A stretch of DNA of 64,000 nucleotides from an uncultured Sphingomonadaceae bacterium. Its GTDB lineage: Bacteria > Pseudomonadota > Alphaproteobacteria > Sphingomonadales > Sphingomonadaceae. The stretch is taken from assembly GCA_947488625.1 (NCBI GenBank), contig CANKZR010000005.1, positions 35,113 to 99,112 of the forward strand, given 5' to 3'. The number at the start of each line of letters is the position of its first letter. Position 1 is the first letter of the stretch. A program made the position numbers and the translations under genes. The notes beneath the pieces are model-generated. The model worked only from the letters and a program-made list of their open reading frames with translations, ran no database searches and was not told the DNA's origin. Below are positions 1 through 9,675 of this stretch, in pieces.

Positions 1-1
1 G

Positions 2-1897
2 CTCGTTTCGCTGCCCGAACTCAAGACCGACATCGCCCGTCATAACCGCGGCAAGCGCGCCCTCGAGTATGGCCGCGAGCTGGGCTGGAAATGGCGGCTC
101 GCGGGTCGCACCGCATTGCAGGAAGCGGGGCTCTATGCGCCCGCGCACCTCGCCGGGGTCAGCTACCCGTGGCGGCAGGAACAGGGCCACGCCATGCTCG
201 TCGGCACGACCGGCATGGGCAAGACCGTGGCGCTGTTCGAACTCGTCGACGAGATCAGACAAAGGGGAGAACGCGCGGTCATATTCGACCTTACAGGAGC
301 CTTCATCGAGGCCTTCTACGAGCCCGAGCGCGACGTCATCCTCAATCCGCTCGATGCCCGGTGTCCGGCCTGGAGCGTGTTCAACGACTGCGCCACCAGT
401 TCGGAGTTTCATGCTGCTGCGGAGTCCCTCGTGCCGCATGACGGCGGCGGGGCCGAGCAGTTCTGGGTGCTCGCAGCGCGTACCCTGTTTGTCGAAACCT
501 GTCTCAAGCTGGTCGAGAAGGGCAAGGTCACCAACGCGGCGCTCGCAAGCGACCTGATGAACGCCAATCTCTCTGATCTGCACCAGCTGCTTGAGGACAC
601 GATGGCGGGACCGATGACCGATCCGCAGGCGGCCAAGATGGCGGAATCGGTGCGCGCGGTATTCAACGTCAACGCCAAGGCGCTGCAATTGCTGCCGACC
701 GAGGGCAAGCCATTCTCGATCCGCGACTGGGTCAAGGGCGGTGGCAAGGAGGGATCGTTCCTGTTCCTCTCGGCACGCTATGCTGACCTCACGGTCCTCT
801 CGCAGATGCTCACGCTCTGGCTCGACACGGCCATCAACACGCTGATGACCGGGCGGACCTCGTCTGACCTCAGACTGTGGTTCCTGATCGACGAGCTGGG
901 CGCGCTGCATCGGCTTCCTTCGCTCGAGAAGGGCTTGCAGACCGCGCGCAATTACGGCGGCGCCATCGTTACCGGCGTGCATGCCTATGCCAAGCTCAAG
1001 GAGGTCTATGGAGAGAACATGGCGATGACCCTGTCTTCGCTCGCCAAGACCAAGCTCATGCTCGGCACAGCTGACCGCGAGACTGCCACCTGGTGTTCCG
1101 ACACTGTCGGTCACCGCGAGGTGCGCGAGGTCGAAGAGAACCAGAGCTATGGGCACAACAGTGCCCGCGATGCGGTGAGCCTGACAGCCCGCCGCGAGAT
1201 TGTACCCCTGCTGCTTCCCGACGAGTTTATGGGATTGAAGAGCCTTGAGGGATACATCAAGTTTCCCGAGGGGCTTCCCACCGCACCGATCACGCTTGAG
1301 CCGCAGGACTGGCCCCGCGTTGCCGAGGGGTTCATCCCCCGCGACATACCGAAGCTCGCGAAACCTGCTCCCAAGCCCGTCACCGTTGAACCGGACGATG
1401 ATGACGATGCCGGGCATCGTGGCGGCGACAGCGATGATTCCGGTGAACGCCGTCGCCGTGACGAGAAGCACCGCAGTAAGCAACTCGATAGCGATAAGGA
1501 GAGGCGTCCAAATCGGGGGTCACGGCGCAAGCGCGCACGAGACCGGTCGAGTGAGGAAGCGCGCGACAAGCATTTGGCTACCGAGCGTGGCAGGTCGGGT
1601 CGCAGCGAAGACCCCGACAAGCCGCAGCTGCGCACCGAGCAGGGAAGCAATCGGCAAAGCGAACTGCCGCTTGGGACCGAAAAGGATCGGGCGCGCGACG
1701 AGACCACCAAGGGTCGGTCCGCGAAGGACGGTGAGGATCATGATCCGCAACGCGACAAGGCGAGCAGAGAAGGACGCAATCTTGCCGACCAGGAGCGCCG
1801 ACAGCAGCGCCTGTTGGGTGGTGCGGCACACGAAAGGGACCGCGACAAGCCTGATCGGGACGAACCCGACGTGGGCGATATCGAGCCCGATATCTGA
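2..1897 (+). CDS. traD: TraD-like type IV coupling protein (5' end outside window)
   Basis: ATPase of the inner membrane that brings the relaxosome to the type IV secretion channel. The frame is open from base 2, so the N-terminal membrane segments lie upstream of the window; an in-frame TTG at 116 is not the real start. A Walker A motif GTTGMGKT is encoded near 203-226, and a Walker B-like stretch LWFLIDELGALHRLPSL near 880-930 is typical of the VirD4/TraD family. After about base 1380 the protein becomes a long, highly charged tail rich in Asp, Arg, Lys and Glu, as in TraD proteins where the tail contacts the relaxosome. traI follows after 45 bases on the same strand, the usual traD-traI pair. 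TraD is far more likely than VirD4 because the rest of the window is F-type. Confidence 0.93.
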   Translation, partial: LVSLPELKTDIARHNRGKRALEYGRELGWKWRLAGRTALQEAGLYAPAHLAGVSYPWRQEQGHAMLVGTTGMGKTVALFELVDEIRQRGERAVIFDLTGAFIEAFYEPERDVILNPLDARCPAWSVFNDCATSSEFHAAAESLVPHDGGGAEQFWVLAARTLFVETCLKLVEKGKVTNAALASDLMNANLSDLHQLLEDTMAGPMTDPQAAKMAESVRAVFNVNAKALQLLPTEGKPFSIRDWVKGGGKEGSFLFLSARYADLTVLSQMLTLWLDTAINTLMTGRTSSDLRLWFLIDELGALHRLPSLEKGLQTARNYGGAIVTGVHAYAKLKEVYGENMAMTLSSLAKTKLMLGTADRETATWCSDTVGHREVREVEENQSYGHNSARDAVSLTARREIVPLLLPDEFMGLKSLEGYIKFPEGLPTAPITLEPQDWPRVAEGFIPRDIPKLAKPAPKPVTVEPDDDDDAGHRGGDSDDSGERRRRDEKHRSKQLDSDKERRPNRGSRRKRARDRSSEEARDKHLATERGRSGRSEDPDKPQLRTEQGSNRQSELPLGTEKDRARDETTKGRSAKDGEDHDPQRDKASREGRNLADQERRQQRLLGGAAHERDRDKPDRDEPDVGDIEPDI

Positions 1898-1942
1898 TGC
1901 GCAGGCGAGCGGCAGCAGCGGGCATGTTGGAGGATTAGGGCA

Positions 1943-4852
1943 ATGCTCTCTATCGCCAATGTGCGTTCGCCCTCTGCTGCCGCCAGCTACTTTGCCGACG
2001 ACAATTACTATGCCCGGGCCGATGCCGATCGGTCCGGGCAATGGGTCGGCGAAGGCGCGAAATCGCTTGGTCTATCGGGGCGCGTCGAGACCAGGCAATT
2101 CGATGCCTTGTTGCGCGGTGAGCTCCCCGATGGATCGAGCGTCGGCAATCCTGGCCAGGCGCATCGGCCAGGCACAGATCTTACCTTCTCGCTGCCCAAG
2201 AGCTGGTCTCTGCTGGCGCTGGTGGGCAAGGACGAGCGCATCGTCGCCGCCTACCGCGAGGCGGTAACCGAGGCCCTCAAATGGGCCGAGAAAAATGCTG
2301 CAGAAACCCGCCTTGTCGAGCGCGGCAAGGTAAAGACCGTTGCCACCGGCAACCTTGCCATCGGCCTCTTCCAGCATGACACCAACCGCAACCAGGAGCC
2401 CAACCTGCACTTCCACGCGGTCGTTGCCAATGTGACTAAGGGCGCAGACGGCAAGTGGCGCACACTCAAGAACGACCAGCTCTTTGCGCTCGGCACCCTG
2501 CTCAACTCGATGGCTATGGCGCGCTTCCGGATCGCGGTCGAGAAGTTTGGCTACGAGACCGGACCGGTCGGTAAACACGGCAATTTCGAGGCGCGCGGGA
2601 TCGCGCGCGAGCAGGTGATGGCTTTCTCCTCGCGACGCAAGGAAGTGCTCGAAGCGCGCCGTGGTTCGGGGCTGGAAGCAGGCAAGATCGCGGCGCTCGC
2701 GACCCGTTCGCCCAAGCAGCCGATCGAGGATCGCGCGGTGCTGGGTGAGCAATGGCAGGCGGCGGCGCAGGCTATCGGCCTCGACCTCCCGCGACTGGTC
2801 GATACTGCCAAGACACGGGCCAGCGAGCGGGAAGCTGCCAGTGCGAAAGTGCCCAATCTGGTCGAGCGCGGTTTGGCGATGCTCAAGGACTTTGCGGCAC
2901 GCATCAAGGGCAAGGAACGCGATCCGCTCGTTCCCGATCATGTCCTCAAGCGGGGGACTCAGGAGATTGCGGCGGCTCAGGCCGTGGCCTCAGCAGTGCG
3001 TCACCTGTCGCAGCGCGAGGCGGCGTTCGTGCGCGAAGATCTGTACAAAGCAGCACTCGATTTTGGATTGCCGACGACCATCGCGCATGTCGAGAAGGCG
3101 GTGCGCTCACTGGTGCGTTCGGGGCAGCTGCTGCGGGGCAAAGGCGAGCACAAGGGGTGGCTGGCAAGCCGCGAAGAAGTCGAGCGCGAGGGGCGCATCC
3201 TCGCCTGGGCAAATGAAGGCAAGGGTGCAGTCGAACCCATCTTCACCGAACGGCGGGCCGAGGCCAGCGTCCAGGCATCGGCGCTCGTCAATCAGGGCTT
3301 CAAGCTGAACGAGGGGCAACTTGGCGCTGCGCGGCTTATCCTGACTTCGCGTGATCGGACCGTGGCTGTGCAGGGCGTTGCCGGTGCGGGCAAGTCGAGT
3401 GTCTTGAAACCTGTCGCCGATGTGCTCCGCGAAGAAGGTCGCAAGGTGCTCGGACTCTCCGTGCAAAACACGCTGGTGCAGATGCTTGAACGCGACACGG
3501 GCATTGAGGCGCAGACGCTCGCGAGCTTCCTCAAGCGTTGGGGAGCGATCAGCGAGGGGGAGGGCCGTTCCGGCCTCGAGCGCGAGGCGAAGAAGGAACT
3601 GGGCGGCAGTGTCCTTATCCTCGACGAGGCTTCGATGATCTCCAATGCCGACAAGGAGCAACTCATTCGCATCGCCAATCGCGTTGGTGCCCATCGGCTT
3701 GTTCTCATGGGCGATCGCAAGCAGTTGGGTGCGGTCGATGCCGGCAAGCCGTTCGATCTCCTGCAGCAGGGAGGAATTGCCCAGGCGCAGATGAACACCA
3801 ATTTGCGCGGCCGCGATCTGGTCCTGCGCGAGGCACAGGCGGCAGCGCAAGCGGGACTGGTTCGCACGGCGCTCGACCATCTCAAGGAGAACACGGTCGA
3901 AGCCAAGGGCGATGGAGCGATCGTTGCGGCTGAGCGCTGGTTGGCGCTCTCACCGGAAGAGCGGGAGAGGACCGCGATCTATGCTTCGGGCCGCAAGATC
4001 CGCGCCGCCGTCAACGAGGCAGTCCAGACCGGCCTTGCTGCCAATGACGTGATCGGCCCGGAGAAACTTCAGCTCGAAGTTCTGGACCGCGTCAATCTCA
4101 CGCGCGAGGAACTGCGCTACCTTGCCGCTTACAAGCCCGGCATGGTTCTCGAGGTCGCAAAACTCGAACGCGCGCTTGGTCTCAAGCGCGGTGAATATGC
4201 GGTTCGCAAGGTCGATGACCGCAAGGACACTGTCGAGCTTGAGGACAGGCAAGGCAGGCTGCACGAGCTCAAGCCGTCAAGGATCGGCAGAACGGGCAAG
4301 GACGACAATCTGTCGTTGTTCGACCGGCGTAAGCTTGAAGTCCACCAGGGTGACCGCATTCGATGGACCAGGAACGATCACCGTCGCGGGCTGTTCAATG
4401 CCGACCAGGCTCGGGTTGTCCATGTCGATGGCGACCGCATCACTGTCGAGACCACCAAGGGTGCCGAGCACAGGCTCGGCAGGAACGATCCGATGCTGAA
4501 ACGCCTCGACCTCGCCTATGCCCTCAACGCCCACATGGCGCAGGGTCTGACTTCGGACCGCGGCATAGCCGTGATGGACAGCCGCGAGCGCAACCTCGCC
4601 AACCAGAAGACTTTCCTCGTGACTATCACGCGGCTGCGCGACCACCTAACACTCGTGGTGGACAGCGCTGCGAGGCTCGGCGCAGCAGTTTCGAAAAACA
4701 AGGGCGAGAAATCATCGGCGCTCGAGGTGACCGAGCGTTTGAAGGCCGCTGCGCAGGTCGGGGCGGGCAAAGATACCACTGAGATGAACCCCAAGTCTCC
4801 CGAACCGGAACTCGCCAAGGAGCGCAATCGGTCGATGGACTTCGGGATTTGA
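1943..4852 (+). CDS. traI: TraI-like MobF conjugative relaxase-helicase
   Basis: Nicks oriT, stays covalently attached to the 5' end and unwinds the plasmid for transfer. The 969-residue protein starts at an ATG. The N-terminal relaxase domain shows clustered tyrosines (Tyr16, Tyr22, Tyr23) and the three-histidine metal site His145, His156 and His158 (the last two in NLHFHAVVAN). The helicase half has Walker A GVAGAGKS at 478-485 and a DE Walker B at 561-562, as in RecD-like helicases. It is shorter than F TraI (about 1,750 residues), as is usual for alphaproteobacterial MobF proteins with a single active helicase domain. The motifs are seen directly; the family assignment is firm. The gene ends 90 bases before the convergent cargo operon. 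Confidence 0.95.
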   Translation: MLSIANVRSPSAAASYFADDNYYARADADRSGQWVGEGAKSLGLSGRVETRQFDALLRGELPDGSSVGNPGQAHRPGTDLTFSLPKSWSLLALVGKDERIVAAYREAVTEALKWAEKNAAETRLVERGKVKTVATGNLAIGLFQHDTNRNQEPNLHFHAVVANVTKGADGKWRTLKNDQLFALGTLLNSMAMARFRIAVEKFGYETGPVGKHGNFEARGIAREQVMAFSSRRKEVLEARRGSGLEAGKIAALATRSPKQPIEDRAVLGEQWQAAAQAIGLDLPRLVDTAKTRASEREAASAKVPNLVERGLAMLKDFAARIKGKERDPLVPDHVLKRGTQEIAAAQAVASAVRHLSQREAAFVREDLYKAALDFGLPTTIAHVEKAVRSLVRSGQLLRGKGEHKGWLASREEVEREGRILAWANEGKGAVEPIFTERRAEASVQASALVNQGFKLNEGQLGAARLILTSRDRTVAVQGVAGAGKSSVLKPVADVLREEGRKVLGLSVQNTLVQMLERDTGIEAQTLASFLKRWGAISEGEGRSGLEREAKKELGGSVLILDEASMISNADKEQLIRIANRVGAHRLVLMGDRKQLGAVDAGKPFDLLQQGGIAQAQMNTNLRGRDLVLREAQAAAQAGLVRTALDHLKENTVEAKGDGAIVAAERWLALSPEERERTAIYASGRKIRAAVNEAVQTGLAANDVIGPEKLQLEVLDRVNLTREELRYLAAYKPGMVLEVAKLERALGLKRGEYAVRKVDDRKDTVELEDRQGRLHELKPSRIGRTGKDDNLSLFDRRKLEVHQGDRIRWTRNDHRRGLFNADQARVVHVDGDRITVETTKGAEHRLGRNDPMLKRLDLAYALNAHMAQGLTSDRGIAVMDSRERNLANQKTFLVTITRLRDHLTLVVDSAARLGAAVSKNKGEKSSALEVTERLKAAAQVGAGKDTTEMNPKSPEPELAKERNRSMDFGI

Positions 4853-4941
4853 CGCGCTACTCGAACTCGAATGAAGGCGTTGTTTCTTTATGCCTACTGT
4901 TCGATCGCTCCCACGCAGTTCGCTAACAGGCAGCAATGTCC

Positions 4942-6156
4942 CTAGTCTGGCTCTTCGCCAGTATCGGCATCGCGCTCGAGGAAAACCAAGCCGGTGCCTG
5001 CTTGTTCCGTCGCCAATTGTGCCTTGTCTACAGTTTCCCACTCTCCTCGGATCCACATCGAATATAACTCGAAGGGGTCGTCCTGCTGCTGCGCGGGGTC
5101 TGCGTAGGTTGCAGTCTCAACATACGGGATGCCAACCTTGAGGCGTCTTCCAGGTATTTGGCCGTATAAATGATCGTAGCAGGCCAATAATACTGCGATG
5201 GATAATAGTTTGGACGAGAGCGGCGACACGAACGCCTTGCAACCACCGAGCTCGTTCAAGGCACGCCGGTAGCGGTCCATCGCTTCAAACACTTGCTTGT
5301 AGGCCTCAAACGGGTTGTATTCACAGGCGAGCAGGATGTTGCGCGGCTCAACTTGAAAAGTGTCGAATAATAGATCGCGATGTTCGAAGATGATCTCATC
5401 CCCGCGGCGTGGCGACCGAGTCGGGAAGGGAACAACTGGACATATCTCGTCGGGGGTCAGCTTTTGATAAATCCTATCTAGCCGATCGCGTTGATTCTCT
5501 CCGAGTACTGGGAGCCAGACGTGCGGAAGGTCCTTCGTCGTCAGGGCAGTTAGTTCGCCAGAGAAGCCACGTACGAACGAGACCTGATCCCGCAGCGAGC
5601 CTCGCCCTGCGGCCAAGTCCGCAGTCACACTTTCAGCCGTAGTAACGTGGAGATTTACGCATTTTCCGCTACCGGGTGGATTGTCGAGCCAATGCAGCAG
5701 AACGGCGACGCTGGTCATGGCGACCATCCGGGGCATTGCGCTGATATCGACAACCACGTCGTCATAAGCCATGGCGTCGCCCGCTGCCCTAATCTGCTCG
5801 TATGTCTTCAGCGAAGCTATCGGGTCTTGGAACGCACCGCCGAGGTCGATTGGGATCTCCTTAATGCGGTCTGCTGGAAACAGTAGGCTGAGCCCCTGGA
5901 CGTTGTCGTCCGTTCGTTTGCGACGTTCATCGCTGTCCTCTTGGCCGTTGTGGAAGGCAAGGAGCCATACATCGATGTTTGCGCCAAGCGCCCGTAGGCG
6001 ACGCGCGGTCTCCAATGCCCGGACGTCAAACCCCTTACCGACGACCAGCAATAATTGACGCTCCCTCACCGCCAAGTGGCGCTTCCAGAAGACGTCGAAT
6101 TCCTCATCATTCGTCAACGAATAAGGATCCCAGCGCATCACTGCCTCGTCAGACAA
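4942..6156 (-). CDS. Unrecognised Rossmann-like protein, third structural gene of a PRTase/ATPase operon
   Basis: 404 residues. I do not recognise a named family. The N-terminal part reads like a Rossmann-type alpha/beta fold: a hydrophobic strand then glycines (LLLVVGKGFD, residues 36-44), a second strand (IDVWLLAFHN) and a striking VVVDISAMPR (134-143) whose conserved-looking DxSxMPR would sit at a strand end, where ligands bind. A second alternation of strands and helices begins around residue 290. No signal peptide or clear membrane helix is visible. The TTG start at 6156 is chosen because AGGAG lies 7 bases upstream and it overlaps the stop of the upstream ATPase gene; an ATG at 6138 is the alternative. 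It may be the sensor or effector of the operon; that is inference only. Confidence 0.55.
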   Translation of the reverse strand: MSDEAVMRWDPYSLTNDEEFDVFWKRHLAVRERQLLLVVGKGFDVRALETARRLRALGANIDVWLLAFHNGQEDSDERRKRTDDNVQGLSLLFPADRIKEIPIDLGGAFQDPIASLKTYEQIRAAGDAMAYDDVVVDISAMPRMVAMTSVAVLLHWLDNPPGSGKCVNLHVTTAESVTADLAAGRGSLRDQVSFVRGFSGELTALTTKDLPHVWLPVLGENQRDRLDRIYQKLTPDEICPVVPFPTRSPRRGDEIIFEHRDLLFDTFQVEPRNILLACEYNPFEAYKQVFEAMDRYRRALNELGGCKAFVSPLSSKLLSIAVLLACYDHLYGQIPGRRLKVGIPYVETATYADPAQQQDDPFELYSMWIRGEWETVDKAQLATEQAGTGLVFLERDADTGEEPD

Positions 6157-8047
6157 ATGTAGGCTCCTCTTCCTTGCCGCCGAATGTTTGCCAAGCGATC
6201 AGGTCTTTGATCTTCTTCTCACGCCAGCCGCCATATCCGAGCGGCAACCCGAACTGCACACAGAGCAACCGGTTCAAGTAGAACACTACGAACTTCTTGT
6301 TCTTGTTGCTGTGGTCGAGCCGCGGGACGAGAAGATTGTGGGCGACGAGTGAAGTGAGCACGTCACGCAGCCCGCGAAGGTGCTTGATCTGGTCGTCGGG
6401 AGCGTCGATCAGTGCCTCGCGGTCCTGCATCGTAATCCCAATCCCAGTAACGCCGGGCATGTACGGCGCCGTCTCTCTGAATGTCTGTGAATGGCAAAAC
6501 GTGCCGATGCCTTCGAGGAGTGTCTTTGCGTCTCGCCCAAGCGGAAGTCGGCGGGTGAGGTCGTCCCATCGCGCCTTAGCGACAGCTTTGATGATGCTGT
6601 GTTGACGGTCGGCAGATAGCGGCATCGGGTTGTCCCGCACGAACTGGATCTTGGCCGAAATTTCCTCGAACAACTCGCCAGCGACGGCGAGGTATTGTTC
6701 GATGTTGAATGAAGAGACATCTGCTATCGCGTCGCGGCCGAAGTATATTGGTGCGCCTATCTCTGTCCGTACGAAGTGTTCGGCCGCCCGTGCGGCACCG
6801 CTGCCCCCCCTTTTTTCGAACTCGTCGTTGGAAAGAGCGACAAAATCGAAAGCCTGCTGCTCCTTGCGCATGTCGCGTGCGACCAAGATCTCGGCCATCC
6901 GCCATTGGACGGCTCTCTCGACTGCGCTGCCCTTCTTTGCGCGCGCCCTATCAAGCCAGATATCGTAGCGCGGCGATGTCCCCTTGGCGGCAACGATTCT
7001 TGCTTCGATATTTGCGCATGCCTCATCGAACCTGGGCGCCCACACTGCCAGGTCATCGCTCTCCGATATGAGCGTAAATAGATCTCGGTCGCCAAAGTTG
7101 TCCGCCTTTGCTGCGCGCAACTGGGCGATGTTTTCAACGAACCGGGCATAGGCCACGCCGCGCTTGTCACTCCACTGCCGCTCGAGCTGGATTACGCCGT
7201 TGTAGTCGCGGTTCTCAAGCGCCCCCTCGGATAGTAGATCCTTGTGCGTGAGGGTTTCGAGGCGTTCAGCAATCCAAACGCCGCATTGTGGGCGCGCTGA
7301 TGTCACGAAGTCGAGGAGCGATCGCCGTTGTCCAGCTGACAGTGCCTGTAGCTCGTCGAAGAGTAGGACTCGCCTGACATTCACAATACCAAGAGGTTCG
7401 ATGATGCGGGTGTTGGCGAACCATTTCAGGCCGTCCAACCGGGCATGTCCTCCTTGAACTGGTTTGGGTTCACCGAGCACATCCATCCGCCCGTAGAAAT
7501 CGGTTTCGATCTGCGACGCCCAGTCGAACAACTCTTCGCCGGTCGCAGCGGCAGGGATTGTGCTTCCTGACTCGGGTTCCCACTCGAAGCTGATTTGTCC
7601 GAGATCTCGCGGGAATGGCCGACCAAGCCGCTCAAGCACTGCGCGCAATGTCGCGATTACAATCCGCGAGTTGACGAGTTCGCGGAAAAGCGCGTTTCCG
7701 CGGTCGAACGCGGCAAGCTCGCGGAACTCACTGGTGAACTCGACCATAGAGCCCAGAAGTTCGGGCCCGTCAGCGCCGATGGCGCCGACGGCGCGCAACG
7801 CCTCTTGCGTTGCTTTCACAGCCGAGCTGCCGCTCGCCAACGAATTGGCGAGGCCGAGCGGGCGAGGTGTCATAAGTCGAAGGAAGGTGGTCTTACCGCC
7901 GCCTGGCGCGCTGCGTAGGAAGGAGACGCTTCCCCATGGATCGTCAATGTTGTGGACCAGGTCAATCGCGCCGGCACCAAACAGCCGGACGAACTCTTCG
8001 TCGGAGGTAGCACGCTGCGACGCACTTATGCGGAATGGATTCCTCAC
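6149..8047 (-). CDS. ORC/CDC6-like AAA+ ATPase of a predicted conflict system
   Basis: A P-loop ATPase of 632 residues from a GTG start that overlaps the upstream stop as GTGA, implying translational coupling. An earlier in-frame ATG at 8119 would lie inside the upstream gene and is not preferred. Walker A is APGGGKTT (residues 47-54) and Walker B is VLLFDELQAL (227-236). The N-terminal phrase NPF...A(T/S)SDEEFVRLFG and the overall shape resemble ORC-CDC6-like ATPases I remember next to PRTase-like proteins in bacterial defence loci. The C-terminal 250 residues could hold a winged helix. It is the middle gene of a three-gene unit behind an XRE regulator. The ATPase assignment is firm; the ORC/CDC6 subfamily is from memory and moderately sure. 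Confidence 0.72.
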   Translation of the reverse strand: MRNPFRISASQRATSDEEFVRLFGAGAIDLVHNIDDPWGSVSFLRSAPGGGKTTFLRLMTPRPLGLANSLASGSSAVKATQEALRAVGAIGADGPELLGSMVEFTSEFRELAAFDRGNALFRELVNSRIVIATLRAVLERLGRPFPRDLGQISFEWEPESGSTIPAAATGEELFDWASQIETDFYGRMDVLGEPKPVQGGHARLDGLKWFANTRIIEPLGIVNVRRVLLFDELQALSAGQRRSLLDFVTSARPQCGVWIAERLETLTHKDLLSEGALENRDYNGVIQLERQWSDKRGVAYARFVENIAQLRAAKADNFGDRDLFTLISESDDLAVWAPRFDEACANIEARIVAAKGTSPRYDIWLDRARAKKGSAVERAVQWRMAEILVARDMRKEQQAFDFVALSNDEFEKRGGSGAARAAEHFVRTEIGAPIYFGRDAIADVSSFNIEQYLAVAGELFEEISAKIQFVRDNPMPLSADRQHSIIKAVAKARWDDLTRRLPLGRDAKTLLEGIGTFCHSQTFRETAPYMPGVTGIGITMQDREALIDAPDDQIKHLRGLRDVLTSLVAHNLLVPRLDHSNKNKKFVVFYLNRLLCVQFGLPLGYGGWREKKIKDLIAWQTFGGKEEEPTFV

Positions 8048-9165
8048 GGCTGTTGCAGCTTTCGGTGACGACTGACACGTGGGAACAGCCCGCGCACAGT
8101 TTGTACGTCTTCGGCCCAAAGAATGTAGACTGAGTTGTTCGGCGTATTGTGGTTGAGCACAAGCGGCAGTCGCCCATCAGCGTAGCCATACCGCTTCGTG
8201 CTGCCACCTACAGCGCCGTGCTCGTCGTCTGCTTCGGCGTCGAAGTAACGGTCATCGGCCATGAGCGTGAAGAACGCGGCATCCCGCGACTTATCGAGGG
8301 GGACCTCCTGCCCGAGCTTGCAGACAACCTCGAATTCGACGGTGCCTTTGGAGAACGGTAGCTTTGGGAGTAGCTTGCCGATGTGCTCGATCGCTTGTTC
8401 GCTCGCTATGTAAGCGATAATGACCACCTTCACGCCTTGAATCACACTCGCGCCTAAGCGCTCATCCAACTCAAGGTCCTCAATGATCTTTGGGATCTTG
8501 CCTTTCCATTTGTCGGCCTTCTCATCATAGCGTATCGCGCTAGTCCCGCTGGCGGTGAAGTCGTCGAGTAGTACGACGGTTTCGAATAGTGCCTCGTCCC
8601 CAGTAGGCTCGACCCCCGATATCTCGGTCAAATCCTTCTTGAGGTTATTGACCATGTCGGAACTCTTGACCTCTGAAACGTCGTAAGCGTGGAATACCTG
8701 CTCGTTAGAAATTGCAGGGTTGGCGCGTCGAAACCAGTCGGTGCGCGCGCCGTCGCTCATGCCAAGATAAAGCGTTCGTCGATGGAGAGTGCGGTATTCA
8801 ACAGTCTCCGTAATCGCCTTGATCCAGTCAAGCGGCAAGCCGCCACGTGCACTCGCGGTTTCTACCAGCCTTGGCCTTACGACTGTGGGGAAAGTCAGTT
8901 CTACCAAATGGTTTATCTCGGCCGCACTAAAGAAGATTAGGCGGTTGCAGACGAAGTCATAGGCGGTTCGGCGCTGGCTTCCGACGTCAAACTGCGCGAG
9001 CCAGAGTGCGAGACTCTCGATGAATCGACGGCCTGGTGAGAACTGTTGATACTCATCGTACTTATAGCTAGCGAACGTCTCCAGTCGCGCTCGCTCGCGC
9101 GCCTTTTCCTGATCAGTCCAGTCCATGATTTTGGCCAAGAGAGCCTCGGCCAACTCTTTCTTCAC
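8044..9165 (-). CDS. Phosphoribosyltransferase-like protein of a predicted conflict system
   Basis: 373 residues. The diagnostic feature is the PRPP-binding loop: two hydrophobic residues, two acidic residues, then a Thr/Ser/Gly-rich turn, LLDDFTASGTSA at 199-210, matching type I phosphoribosyltransferases. The N-terminal 150 residues are helical and charged and belong to no PRTase I know. Near the C-terminus LPLVLNHNTPNNSVYILW (about 334-351) looks like a family signature. PRTases of this kind (PRTase-CE, as I recall the name) are predicted in anti-phage conflict loci with ORC/CDC6-like ATPases, as here. Substrate unknown: it could transfer phosphoribose to a base, or be a catalytically altered sensor. 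First structural gene after the XRE regulator (gap 96 bases). Confidence 0.72.
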   Translation of the reverse strand: MKKELAEALLAKIMDWTDQEKARERARLETFASYKYDEYQQFSPGRRFIESLALWLAQFDVGSQRRTAYDFVCNRLIFFSAAEINHLVELTFPTVVRPRLVETASARGGLPLDWIKAITETVEYRTLHRRTLYLGMSDGARTDWFRRANPAISNEQVFHAYDVSEVKSSDMVNNLKKDLTEISGVEPTGDEALFETVVLLDDFTASGTSAIRYDEKADKWKGKIPKIIEDLELDERLGASVIQGVKVVIIAYIASEQAIEHIGKLLPKLPFSKGTVEFEVVCKLGQEVPLDKSRDAAFFTLMADDRYFDAEADDEHGAVGGSTKRYGYADGRLPLVLNHNTPNNSVYILWAEDVQTVRGLFPRVSRHRKLQQP

Positions 9166-9261
9166 GCAGTCGCTCCCGGTGTTTGCTTGCTGCCGTCCAG
9201 TGCGACCGGCTCCTTTCGGTCCAGCAATACACGATGACCCTAAAATTGCAGCAGGATTTGC

Positions 9262-9675
9262 TTAAGCGGCGGTCTTTCCCACAGGTGGTGCATCCGGTTT
9301 GTCTCCTTTTGAGCGACGGCTTGACCTTGCCTTGGCGACGGCGTCGATCACCGCAACTAGCAAATCTGCCCCTTGCGGTGTTTGGTCCCAAGCGCGCCGA
9401 ACAGATGCCTCGAGTTTAGCCCAAGCGGCACGCTTCTTGATCTGCGTAGGGCTGGGATCCGAGTCATCCGCATTATGCGGATCGACGCCAAGAACATTGC
9501 AGATTCGCAATACGTTTCCGCTGACTGTGCGGAACTTGCCATCGAGAATTCGGGAAGTTTGTCCGGGATCCACCTCCGCAATCGCAGCGAGTTCGGCGTT
9601 TGAGAGAGGAGAATTCGCCCGTCGCTTCCGGATCAGGCCGGCCAACTTTTCCCTTTCCTCCTGATTCGGTTTCAT
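9262..9675 (-). CDS. XRE-type helix-turn-helix regulator
   Basis: 137 residues from ATG 9675. Residues 1-65 form a helix-turn-helix of the Cro/CI type, with NAELAAIAEVDPGQTSRIL as the core and FRTVSGNVLRICNVLGVDP as the closing helices. The rest is a basic C-terminal tail. A much longer frame continues upstream to 10020, but it would run through the divergent NADAR gene, so the short start is used; ATG 9687 (four more residues) is also possible. It precedes the PRTase gene on the same strand and is divergent from the NADAR gene. An inverted repeat in the 48-base gap touches its start codon, consistent with autorepression and joint control of both transcription units. Confidence 0.8.
   Translation of the reverse strand: MKPNQEEREKLAGLIRKRRANSPLSNAELAAIAEVDPGQTSRILDGKFRTVSGNVLRICNVLGVDPHNADDSDPSPTQIKKRAAWAKLEASVRRAWDQTPQGADLLVAVIDAVAKARSSRRSKGDKPDAPPVGKTAA

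Noticed and set aside
2072..2941. 289-codon open frame on the minus strand
   Set aside because: Antisense to traI. The relaxase His triad and tyrosines prove the plus strand is the coding one.
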